Source: an uncultured Burkholderiales bacterium (GTDB lineage: Bacteria > Pseudomonadota > Gammaproteobacteria > Burkholderiales > Burkholderiaceae_E). From it: 6,948 nucleotides of DNA. The DNA is taken from positions 1 through 6,948 of the forward strand of contig CAIUGQ010000584.1 of NCBI GenBank assembly GCA_903898725.1. Reading direction: 5' to 3'. The notes beneath the pieces were generated by a model, which saw nothing but the letters and a program-made list of their open reading frames with translations, did no database searches and was not told where the DNA came from. The position numbers were made by a program, and so were the translations under genes. Positions 1 through 5,900 of this stretch are shown here, piece after piece (within the stretch, counting starts at the first letter, position 1; every line of letters starts with the position of its first letter).

Positions 1-1112
1 CCCGGTCGGGCGATCCGCTGCTGCTCACGCCCGGCCCGCTCACCACGTCGGCCGCGACCCGGGCCGCGATGCTGCACGACCGCGGCTCCTGGGACGCGGC
101 GTTCAACACGATCACCGCCGAGGTGTGCGCCGACCTGCTCGCCATCGTCCACGGCCAGCGTACCCATGCCTGCGTGCCGATGCAGGGCAGCGGCACCTTC
201 GCCGTCGAGGCCGCGCTCGGCACGCTGGTGCCGCGCGACGGCCGCGTGCTGGTGCCGAACAACGGGGCCTATTGCGAGCGCATCCTGAAGATGCTCGGCG
301 TGCTCGGGCGCGCCGCGGTCGAACTGCGCTTCGACGAGGCCGAGCCGGTCGACGCGGCCCGGGTCGAGGCGGCGCTGATCGCCGACCCCCGGATCACTCA
401 TGTCGCGCTGGTGCACTGCGAGACCGGCACCGGCATGCTGAACCCGCTGCAGGCCGTTGCCGAGGCGGTCGCGCGCCAGGGGCGACGCCTGATCGTCGAT
501 GCGATGAGCTCGTTCGGGGTGCTGCCGATCGACGTGCGCGAGTCGCCGATCGACGCGGTGGTGGCGGCCTCGGGGAAATGCCTCGAGGGCGTGCCCGGCA
601 TGGGCTTCGTCGTGGCCCGGCGCGAGGCGCTCGAGGCGTCCGCCGGCACGAGCCACTCGCTCGCGCTCGACCTGCACGACCAGTGGCGCTACATGCAGCG
701 CACCACCCAGTGGCGCTTCACCCCGCCCACGCACGTGGTCGCGGCGCTGCAGGCGGCGCTCGTGCAGTACCGCGCCGAAGGCGGCCTCGCGGCGCGCCGG
801 GCACGCTACTCGGAGAACTGCACGCGGCTCGTCGACGGCATGACCCGACTGGGATTCCGGGCCTTCCTGCCGCCGGGCCTGCAGGCGCCGATCATCGTCA
901 CCTTCCTCGCGCCGTCGCACCCCGCCTGGCGCTTCGAGGTGCTCTACGCCCGCATGCGTGACCGCGGGTTCATCCTGTATCCGGGCAAGCTCACGCTCGT
1001 CGACACCTTCCGCATCGGCTGCATCGGCGCGATCGACCGGCGCGACATCGACGCGATGCTCGCGGCGATGGCCGCGACGCTCGCCGAGATGGGCGTGGTG
1101 CCCGACGCCTGA
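1..1112 (+). CDS. phnW: 2-aminoethylphosphonate--pyruvate aminotransferase, 5' end cut by window edge
   Basis: PLP-dependent class V aminotransferase that moves the amino group of 2-aminoethylphosphonate (2-AEP) to pyruvate, giving phosphonoacetaldehyde and L-alanine in the cytoplasm. The open frame runs from position 3, and the family's N-terminal signature LLLTPGPLTTS is visible from position 18, before the first internal ATG at 69. That ATG is therefore not the true start, and only a handful of residues lie outside the window. The 369 visible residues match the usual length of about 365-370. The PLP-contacting Asp sits in VDAMSSFG (codon 498), the Schiff-base Lys in SGKCLEGVPG (codon 576), and the substrate-carboxylate Arg in FRIGCIG (codon 1011). 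Their spacing agrees with Asp168, Lys194 and Arg340 of the Salmonella enzyme as I recall them. It lies 23 bp upstream of a PhnZ-like gene, so a phosphonate operon is clear. No phosphonoacetaldehyde hydrolase or dehydrogenase gene is in the window. Confidence 0.95.
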   Translation, partial: RSGDPLLLTPGPLTTSAATRAAMLHDRGSWDAAFNTITAEVCADLLAIVHGQRTHACVPMQGSGTFAVEAALGTLVPRDGRVLVPNNGAYCERILKMLGVLGRAAVELRFDEAEPVDAARVEAALIADPRITHVALVHCETGTGMLNPLQAVAEAVARQGRRLIVDAMSSFGVLPIDVRESPIDAVVAASGKCLEGVPGMGFVVARREALEASAGTSHSLALDLHDQWRYMQRTTQWRFTPPTHVVAALQAALVQYRAEGGLAARRARYSENCTRLVDGMTRLGFRAFLPPGLQAPIIVTFLAPSHPAWRFEVLYARMRDRGFILYPGKLTLVDTFRIGCIGAIDRRDIDAMLAAMAATLAEMGVVPDA

Positions 1113-1135
1113 TCCGCCCGCCGGACCCCCGATTC

Positions 1136-1708
1136 ATGGACCCGATCGCTCCCCATACCCGCGTGCTGCTCGAGGCGCTCGACGAGGTGTTCGAGCTGCG
1201 CGCCCGTGGCCGTTATGGGCTGTCGGACGTGAACCAGCGCGCCCATGCGCTGCAGGCCGCCAGCCATGCCCGCGAGCAGGGCCTGCCGGCGGCGCTGACC
1301 GTCGCGGCGCTGCTGCACGACGTCGGCCACATGGTCCACGACCTCGGCGAGCATCCGGCGGCTCGCGGCGTGGACGATCAGCACGAGGTGCTCGGTGCCG
1401 CCTGGCTGGCCCGCTGGTTCGGGCCCGCGGTGGTCGAGCCGGTGCGGCTGCATGTCGCGGCCAAGCGCTGGCTGTGCGCGGTCGAGCCGGGCTACTTCGA
1501 GCGGCTGACCCGCGACTCGGTCGAGAGCCTGGCGCTGCAGGGCGGACCGATGTCGCCCGACGAGGTCGCTGCCTTCGAGCGTCTGCCCTACTGGCGCGAT
1601 GCGGTCGCGCTGCGCCGCCTCGACGAGCTGGCGAAGGACCCGGACGCGCCGACGCCCGACTTCGCCGACTTCCGCCCCGAGATCCTCGCGGCGCTGCGCG
1701 GGGACTGA
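1136..1708 (+). CDS. PhnZ-like HD-domain diiron oxygenase, phosphonate-operon associated
   Basis: A 190-residue HD-domain protein of the phosphonate-degradation-associated HDIG family. The characterised relative PhnZ uses a mixed-valent diiron centre and O2 to cleave (R)-2-amino-1-hydroxyethylphosphonate to glycine and phosphate. TmpB does the same for the trimethylammonio analogue. All six iron ligands of PhnZ have counterparts at nearly constant offset: His37, His61-Asp62, His83, His106 and Asp163. HVAAKRWL (Lys110) and LQGGPM (134-139) are also PhnZ signatures. Tyr27 matches the gating Tyr24 of PhnZ, but the Glu27 position appears to be Ser30, with Asp31 next to it. Substrate choice may therefore differ, and I give no gene symbol. 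The start codon follows phnW by 23 bp with no strong Shine-Dalgarno, which suggests translation coupled to phnW. A PhnY-like hydroxylase, needed to make a PhnZ substrate, is not in the window. Family assignment is firm; the exact substrate is not. Confidence 0.88.
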   Translation: MDPIAPHTRVLLEALDEVFELRARGRYGLSDVNQRAHALQAASHAREQGLPAALTVAALLHDVGHMVHDLGEHPAARGVDDQHEVLGAAWLARWFGPAVVEPVRLHVAAKRWLCAVEPGYFERLTRDSVESLALQGGPMSPDEVAAFERLPYWRDAVALRRLDELAKDPDAPTPDFADFRPEILAALRGD

Positions 1709-1715
1709 CGGGTCC

Positions 1716-1733
1716 GACCCCTCTTGAGGGGTC
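1716..1733 (+). terminator. Hairpin after the phosphonate operon, possible terminator
   Basis: A perfect inverted repeat, GACCCCTC-TT-GAGGGGTC, begins 8 bases after the stop codon of the PhnZ-like gene. As RNA it would form a stem of seven or eight base pairs with a four- or two-base loop. The place fits an operon terminator, but no T-run follows, so intrinsic termination is not assured. It could instead protect the 3' end of the mRNA or act with Rho. Confidence 0.45.
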
Positions 1734-1736
1734 TGT

Positions 1737-1775
1737 GGCGGACGACGCTGCGTGTCGTCCGTTCGTCCGTCCGCC
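1737..1775 (+). promoter_or_regulatory. Overlapping alternative hairpins in the 1709-1857 gap
   Basis: Two stems that cannot coexist share the same bases. CGGACGAC (1739-1746) pairs with GTCGTCCG (1754-1761), and the stem can be extended inward by a G-U and a C-G pair to a three-base loop. GGCGGAC (1737-1743) instead pairs with GTCCGCC (1769-1775). This may be a second terminator element or part of the HD-GYP gene's leader. I see no convincing -35/-10 pair in the rest of the gap up to 1857. In GC-rich DNA some of this can arise by chance. Confidence 0.25.
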
Positions 1776-1857
1776 GCGTCTGTTCGAGCGGACCCGAACG
1801 CCCGTCGGCGCCCGATACGGCTACACCGTCGGGTCAGCTCAGGTGGGCGTGCCCCGG

Positions 1858-3132
1858 ATGATCGAGCCGTTCGAACAGGCGAATCCCCATGCGCTCGCTG
1901 CGGTCGTCGCGGCGGGAGAGGGGCATTCGATCGAGGCGAGCGAGGACATCGTCGACGCGCAGGGGGTCAAGCTGTGGGCGCGCGGCCGGCCGGTCGCCGC
2001 CGACATGATCGAACGGCTGGTCGATCGAAGGCTGCGCCGCCCCATCGAGCAGTGCCTGGCCGCGCGTGACGGCATCGATGCCGGGCAGGTCGTCGCCGAG
2101 ACGACGCGGCTGCTCGAGCACAGCGAGTATCTGTCGCTGCTGGCGGGGCGCGACGCGCTCCGGCTGCTCGACGTCGCCGGCCGGCTGCCCCTCGTGCCGC
2201 CCGTGGCGCTGCTCCTGACCGCCGCAAAGGGGCGCGGCGACGCCTTCACGCACGCGTGCCTGGTGATGCTGCTGGCCGGGGCGCTCGCCGCCCGCTGCGG
2301 CTGCGACGTGAGCGGGCTGCAGCGCGTGATGCTCGCGGCGCTCGTGCACGACGTGGGCGAGCAGTACGTGAACCCCGAGTACCTGCGCAGCCGTCGGGAG
2401 CTGAGCCTGGAGGAATGGCGGCACGTCAGCGCACACCCTCGGGTCGGCGAGCTCTTCGTGCGCACGAACACCCGCTACCCGAAGGAGATCGCCGCGCTGG
2501 TCGCGGCCCACCACGAGCGCCTCGACGGGACCGGCTATCCGGCGCGGTCCGTCGCCCGCGCGCTGCCCGAGGGAGCCGGCTATCTGCTCGTCGCCGAGAC
2601 GATGGCCGGGGTGCTGAACGACCCGGTCTCGGCGCCGGCCCGGGCCGTGCTGGCGATGGGGCTGGTGTTCGGCGAGTATCCGATGGGGATCGTCAACCAC
2701 GTGGTGCTGGCGCAGCGCAGCTTTCCGGTCGAGGGCTCGCACACGCTCGAGCGCGATGCCGCGCGCGAGCGGGTCGTCGCGGTCCGCGAGGGGTTGGCGC
2801 GGGCCCGCCGGATCGCGGCCACGCTGGAGGATCGCGTCGAGCACGACGCCGAGCGGCGCTCGCTCGGGCGGCTGGCGCCACTGCTGAGCCGTCTCGATGC
2901 GGCGTTCGTGTCGACCGGTACCGCCCACTACTTCGACCTCGTCGAGCAATGCGCCGACGCCGATGCGGAGCTGGTGCTGCAGCTCGAGCTCGTGCCGCGC
3001 GAAGTGCGCTGGCGCATGCGCAGCCTGGCCCGCGACGTTGCGCAGGATCTGGTCGCGTTCCCCGAGGGCGGGCGCGAGCGGTTCGCGCCGATGCTCGACG
3101 TGCTGCGGGGGGACGCCGCGCCCCGTTCCTGA
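1858..3132 (+). CDS. HD-GYP domain protein, putative cyclic-di-GMP phosphodiesterase
   Basis: A 424-residue soluble protein. Residues 1 to about 100 form an N-terminal domain I do not recognise, with a stretch around 30-65 (DIVDAQGVKLWARGRPV...) seen in some proteobacterial HD-GYP proteins. Residues about 130-260 form an HD-GYP domain, a type that hydrolyses cyclic-di-GMP with a two- or three-metal site. Visible motifs are His132, His164-Asp165 (HDVG), His193 in SAHP 29 residues later (the usual spacing), His218-His219-Glu220, and DGTGYP ending at 228. Deviations are Glu168 where HDxGK has Lys, and VAE (Glu247) where VADxFDA has Asp. The C-terminal ~150 residues look helical and I cannot assign them. 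The ATG at 1858 was chosen because recognisable protein begins there and AGGTGG lies 11 bases upstream. GTG at 1849 is an alternative, and the frame further upstream reads as an Arg/Pro/Ala-rich shadow. No link to phosphonate chemistry is visible. Confidence 0.82.
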   Translation: MIEPFEQANPHALAAVVAAGEGHSIEASEDIVDAQGVKLWARGRPVAADMIERLVDRRLRRPIEQCLAARDGIDAGQVVAETTRLLEHSEYLSLLAGRDALRLLDVAGRLPLVPPVALLLTAAKGRGDAFTHACLVMLLAGALAARCGCDVSGLQRVMLAALVHDVGEQYVNPEYLRSRRELSLEEWRHVSAHPRVGELFVRTNTRYPKEIAALVAAHHERLDGTGYPARSVARALPEGAGYLLVAETMAGVLNDPVSAPARAVLAMGLVFGEYPMGIVNHVVLAQRSFPVEGSHTLERDAARERVVAVREGLARARRIAATLEDRVEHDAERRSLGRLAPLLSRLDAAFVSTGTAHYFDLVEQCADADAELVLQLELVPREVRWRMRSLARDVAQDLVAFPEGGRERFAPMLDVLRGDAAPRS

Positions 3133-3138
3133 GTCCGG

Positions 3139-3157
3139 CGCGCGAACCGGTCGCGCG
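3139..3157 (+). terminator. Hairpin just after the HD-GYP gene, possible terminator
   Basis: CGCGCGA (3139-3145) and TCGCGCG (3151-3157) are perfect inverted complements around a five-base loop, starting 6 bases after the HD-GYP stop codon. No T-run follows. It could terminate the upstream transcript, or form part of the control region of the next operon. Confidence 0.3.
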
Positions 3158-3159
3158 GC

Positions 3160-3165
3160 TTGACA
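3160..3165 (+). promoter_or_regulatory. Possible -35 box (TTGACA)
   Basis: An exact match to the sigma-70 -35 consensus stands in the gap before the dehydrogenase/amidohydrolase operon. At the expected 16-18 base spacing there is no recognisable -10 box, only GC-rich sequence inside the palindrome at 3178-3194. A promoter here is therefore a weak suggestion. An activator-dependent promoter would tolerate a poor -10. Confidence 0.2.
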
Positions 3166-3177
3166 GCGACCCCCGCC

Positions 3178-3194
3178 CCCGCCACCGTGGCGGG
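3178..3194. promoter_or_regulatory. 17-bp palindrome CCCGCCAC-C-GTGGCGGG, possible operator
   Basis: Perfect 8-bp half sites flank a single central C. The palindrome lies 99 bases upstream of the dehydrogenase start and just downstream of the TTGACA at 3160, where a repressor would block a promoter. It could also form an RNA hairpin with a three-base loop. Symmetry alone does not tell which regulator family would bind. Confidence 0.35.
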
Positions 3195-3232
3195 CGCCGC
3201 CGCCGCGGCCTCGCGCGAGACGTCCCGCTCCA

Positions 3233-3279
3233 TGTCTGCGGCGGCGCATCCGCGCCGAGTGTCCACGGCGGCGCATCCG
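3233..3279. repeat. Two tandem 20-bp direct repeats, 27-bp period
   Basis: Copies at 3233-3252 and 3260-3279 match at 18 of 20 positions. The last 14 bases, CGGCGGCGCATCCG, are identical, and both copies begin with TGTC. The second copy ends 4 bases before the AGGGGAGA ribosome-binding site of the dehydrogenase gene. Such paired sites are typical of activator or repressor binding, though a 27-bp period is not a whole number of helical turns. A small local duplication in the leader is the alternative. Confidence 0.5.
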
Positions 3280-3292
3280 GAAAGGGGAGACG

Positions 3293-4168
3293 ATGAGGAT
3301 CGCAGTGCTGGGCACCGGGATGATGGGTGGCCCGATGGCGCGTCGACTGTGCGAGGCCGGCCACGCCGTGCACGTCTGGAACCGCAGCCGACCCAAGGCC
3401 GAGCCGCTGGCCGCCCACGGTGCGACGGTGCACGACAGCGCGCGCGGCGCGGTCGCCGGCGTCGAGCTGGTCGTGTCGATGCTCGAGAATGGCCCGGTCA
3501 CCGCGTCGGTGCTCTTCGATGCCGACGCCGGGGCCGCCGCCGCGATGGCGCCCGGCACCCTGTTCGTCGACATGGCGTCGATCCGGCCCGCCGAGGCGCG
3601 CGAGCATGCCGGGCGGCTGCAGGTGCTCGGCGTGGCGCAGGTCGACGCGCCGGTCTCCGGCGGCACGGGCGGCGCCGAGGCCGGCACGCTCGCGGTCATG
3701 GCCGGCGGCGAGGCCGCCGACGTCGCGCGTGCGCAGGCCGCGCTGGCCACGCTCGGGCACTGGACCCATGTCGGCCCCTCGGGCTCGGGCCAGCTCGCCA
3801 AGCTCGCCAACCAGATGATCGTCGGCATCACCATCGGCGCCGTCGCCGAAGCGCTGCTGCTGTGCGAGCGCGGCGGTGCCGACCCGGCGAAGGTCCGCGA
3901 GGCGATCTCCGGCGGCTTCGCCGGCAGCCGCATCCTGCAGGTGCATGGCGAGCGGATGATCACCCGTGACTTCGCGCCCCGCGCCCGGATGACCGTGCAG
4001 CTCAAGGACCTGCGCAACGCGCTGGCCACCGCCGAGGCGATCGGCCTGCAGGTGCCCGTCACCGCCTTCTTCGAATCCCTGTACGCCGACGCGATCGACC
4101 ACGGATTCGCCGACCACGACCATGCGGGGCTCTTCGCCGAGCTGGCCCGCCGCAACGGCATCGAGTGA
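3293..4168 (+). CDS. NAD(P)-dependent beta-hydroxyacid dehydrogenase (3-hydroxyisobutyrate dehydrogenase family)
   Basis: A 291-residue member of the family that includes 3-hydroxyisobutyrate dehydrogenase and tartronate semialdehyde (2-hydroxy-3-oxopropionate) reductase. It interconverts a beta-hydroxyacid and its semialdehyde in the cytoplasm. The N-terminal Rossmann fold carries GTGMMG (7-12). The second strand ends in WNRS, and Arg31 there favours NADP(H) over NAD(H). The substrate loop is the canonical DAPVSGG (118-124). The catalytic Lys170 stands in GPSGSGQLAKLANQ with Asn173 close by, and the helical C-terminal half contains the conserved QLKDLRNAL (Lys238). The start is supported by a strong AGGGGAGA site at 3283-3290. 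Length and motifs are typical and nothing is missing. It opens an apparent three-gene operon, since the amidohydrolase start overlaps its stop. The closest family name would be 2-hydroxy-3-oxopropionate reductase, but the substrate is not determined by the motifs. Confidence 0.9.
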   Translation: MRIAVLGTGMMGGPMARRLCEAGHAVHVWNRSRPKAEPLAAHGATVHDSARGAVAGVELVVSMLENGPVTASVLFDADAGAAAAMAPGTLFVDMASIRPAEAREHAGRLQVLGVAQVDAPVSGGTGGAEAGTLAVMAGGEAADVARAQAALATLGHWTHVGPSGSGQLAKLANQMIVGITIGAVAEALLLCERGGADPAKVREAISGGFAGSRILQVHGERMITRDFAPRARMTVQLKDLRNALATAEAIGLQVPVTAFFESLYADAIDHGFADHDHAGLFAELARRNGIE

Positions 4169-4176
4169 ACACGACC

Positions 4177-5868
4177 ATGACCGCCTCCCCCGACCTCCTC
4201 ATCCGCCAGGCCCTCGTCTTCGACGGCAGCGGCGCCGAACCCGCCGTGCGGGACGTGCTGGTGCGCGACGGCCTGATCGCCGCCGTCGGCACCGACCTGC
4301 CCGCGCGCGGCGCGAGCGTCGTCGACGCCGCCGGCCTCGCCCTGATGCCCGGCATCATCGACAGCCACACCCACTTCGATGCGCAGGTCACCTGGGACTC
4401 GACGGTGCGGCCGTCGCCCGCGCTCGGCGTCACCACCGCGGTGATCGGCAACTGCGGCTTCACGATCGCACCGTGCCGGCCGCGCGACCGCGACATCACG
4501 ATGCGCAACCTCGTGCAGGTCGAGGGCATGTCGCTCGAGGTGCTGCGCCAGGGCATCGACTGGAGCTTCGAGACCTTTCCCGAGTACCTGTCGCTGCTGC
4601 GCCGCAAGGGGAGCGTCGTCAACCTCGCCGCCTATGTCGGGCACTCGTCGGTGCGCACCTGGGTGATGGGCGCCGATGCGACCGAACGGGCCGCGACGCA
4701 GGCCGAGATCGCCGAGATGGCGCAGGTCGTGCGCGAGGCGATGGCCGCCGGCGCGGTCGGCTTCGCGAGCAGTACCAGTCCCGCGCACAACGGCGAAGGC
4801 GGCACGCCGATGCCCTCGCGGCTGGCCAGCGACGCCGAGATGCATGCGCTCACGATGGCGATGGGCGAGGCCGGCCGGGGCGTCTACATGGTCACCAAGG
4901 GCGGGCAGATGCCGGTGCCGTTTCTCGAGTCGCTGTCGGCCGACTCGGGCCGCCCGGTGATGGTCGCCGCGCTGCTGCACAACGGCACGAACCCGCAGGC
5001 GGTGTTCCGCGACCTCGATGCGATCACCGCCGCCAACGAACGCGGCCGGCGCCTCATCGGTCAGGTCTCGTGCTGCCCGCTGTCGATGGACTTCACGCTC
5101 GCCTCGCCGTATCCGGTCGAGGGCCTGGCCTCGTGGCGCCGGGCGATGGGGGTCGGCGGCGAGGCGCTCAAGGCGGTGCTGCGCGACCCGGCCTTCCGCG
5201 CCGCGGTACGCGCCGAGATCGCCGCGCCGGCGACCTTCCGGCTGTTCAACGGCGAGTGGGACAAGGTGCAGGTCACCGAGGTCGCCGACCCGGCGCTCGC
5301 GCACCACGAGCAGCGCTCGATCGCCGAGATCGCGGCCGCGCAGGGGCAGGACCCGCTCGAGGCCTTCCTCGACCTGGCGCTGGCCGACGAGCTGCGCACG
5401 GTCTTCACCGCGATGCTGCTCAACAGCGACGAGTCCGCCGTCGGCCGCATGCTGACCCATCCGCACAGCCTCGTGTCGCTGTCGGATGCGGGCGCGCACC
5501 TGACCTTCTTCAACGACGCCGGCTTCGGCCTGCACCTGATGGGCCACTGGGCGCGCGAGCGCGGGGTCATGGCGCTGTCGGACGCGGTGCGCCGGCTCAC
5601 CTCGCAGCCGGCTGCCATCTTCGGCATGACCGACCGTGGCCTGATCCGCGAGGGGCTTGCGGCGGACCTGCTGCTGTTCGACCCGGCCACGGTCGGGCGC
5701 GGCCCGAAGCGCCGCGTGTTCGACCTGCCCGGCGGCGCGCCGCGGCTCGACACCGGTGCGCTCGGCGTGCACGGCGTCTGGGTGAACGGGCAGCGCGTGG
5801 CCGATGCCGACGGCCTGCTGGCCGAGGCGCCCCGCGCCGGGCGGCTGCTGACCGAGTTCGCGGCCTGA
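4177..5868 (+). CDS. Amidohydrolase of the N-acyl-D-amino-acid deacylase superfamily
   Basis: A 563-residue metal-dependent amidohydrolase (D-aminoacylase/COG3653-like), expected to hydrolyse an amide or cyclic amide in the cytoplasm. It opens with a small beta-domain (DLLIRQALVFDGSG), followed by the TIM barrel. Metal motif HTH is at His64/His66 in PGIIDSHTHFDAQ. The bridging Cys93 is in IGNCGF, the barrel motif VGHSSVRTWVMG begins at 154, and the catalytic Asp437 is in SLSDAGAH. The beta-domain returns at the C-terminus (ADLLLFDP). In classical D-aminoacylases two further His bind metal (His220 and His250 in the Alcaligenes enzyme, from memory). Here those stretches read YMVTKGGQ and MVAALLHN, so both are absent or shifted. 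I chose ATG 4177. GTG at 4165 is in frame, overlaps the previous gene's TGA (GTGA), and would add four residues. Either start implies translational coupling. The true substrate is unknown, and annotation as a D-aminoacylase would be by homology only. Confidence 0.85.
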   Translation: MTASPDLLIRQALVFDGSGAEPAVRDVLVRDGLIAAVGTDLPARGASVVDAAGLALMPGIIDSHTHFDAQVTWDSTVRPSPALGVTTAVIGNCGFTIAPCRPRDRDITMRNLVQVEGMSLEVLRQGIDWSFETFPEYLSLLRRKGSVVNLAAYVGHSSVRTWVMGADATERAATQAEIAEMAQVVREAMAAGAVGFASSTSPAHNGEGGTPMPSRLASDAEMHALTMAMGEAGRGVYMVTKGGQMPVPFLESLSADSGRPVMVAALLHNGTNPQAVFRDLDAITAANERGRRLIGQVSCCPLSMDFTLASPYPVEGLASWRRAMGVGGEALKAVLRDPAFRAAVRAEIAAPATFRLFNGEWDKVQVTEVADPALAHHEQRSIAEIAAAQGQDPLEAFLDLALADELRTVFTAMLLNSDESAVGRMLTHPHSLVSLSDAGAHLTFFNDAGFGLHLMGHWARERGVMALSDAVRRLTSQPAAIFGMTDRGLIREGLAADLLLFDPATVGRGPKRRVFDLPGGAPRLDTGALGVHGVWVNGQRVADADGLLAEAPRAGRLLTEFAA

Positions 5869-5900
5869 GCCGCCCTCCGACCTCCCCTGGGAAGCGACCC

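Noticed and set aside
69..71. ATG at 69 as the start of phnW
   Set aside because: The conserved LLLTPGPLTTS signature is encoded upstream of it in the same frame, so the gene starts before the window.
958..1857. Upstream extension of the HD-GYP frame across phnW and the PhnZ-like gene
   Set aside because: The translation is an Arg/Ala/Pro-rich shadow of two well-supported genes in other frames. Recognisable protein begins only at about 1858, where a ribosome-binding site is present.
2693..4622. Several open frames on the - strand opposite the HD-GYP and first dehydrogenase genes
   Set aside because: They have skewed amino-acid content, no motifs, and overlap clearly coding frames on the other strand.
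1834..5772. A 1312-codon open frame on the - strand
   Set aside because: It lies opposite the HD-GYP, dehydrogenase and amidohydrolase genes and is rich in Arg, Ala, Gly and His, with no recognisable motif. In GC-rich genomes stop codons are rare in the antisense frame, so long empty frames are expected.
4122..5900. In-frame extension of the second dehydrogenase upstream through the amidohydrolase region
   Set aside because: The extension is a low-complexity Arg/Gly/Ala shadow. The Rossmann fold begins right after ATG 5901, which has a good ribosome-binding site.
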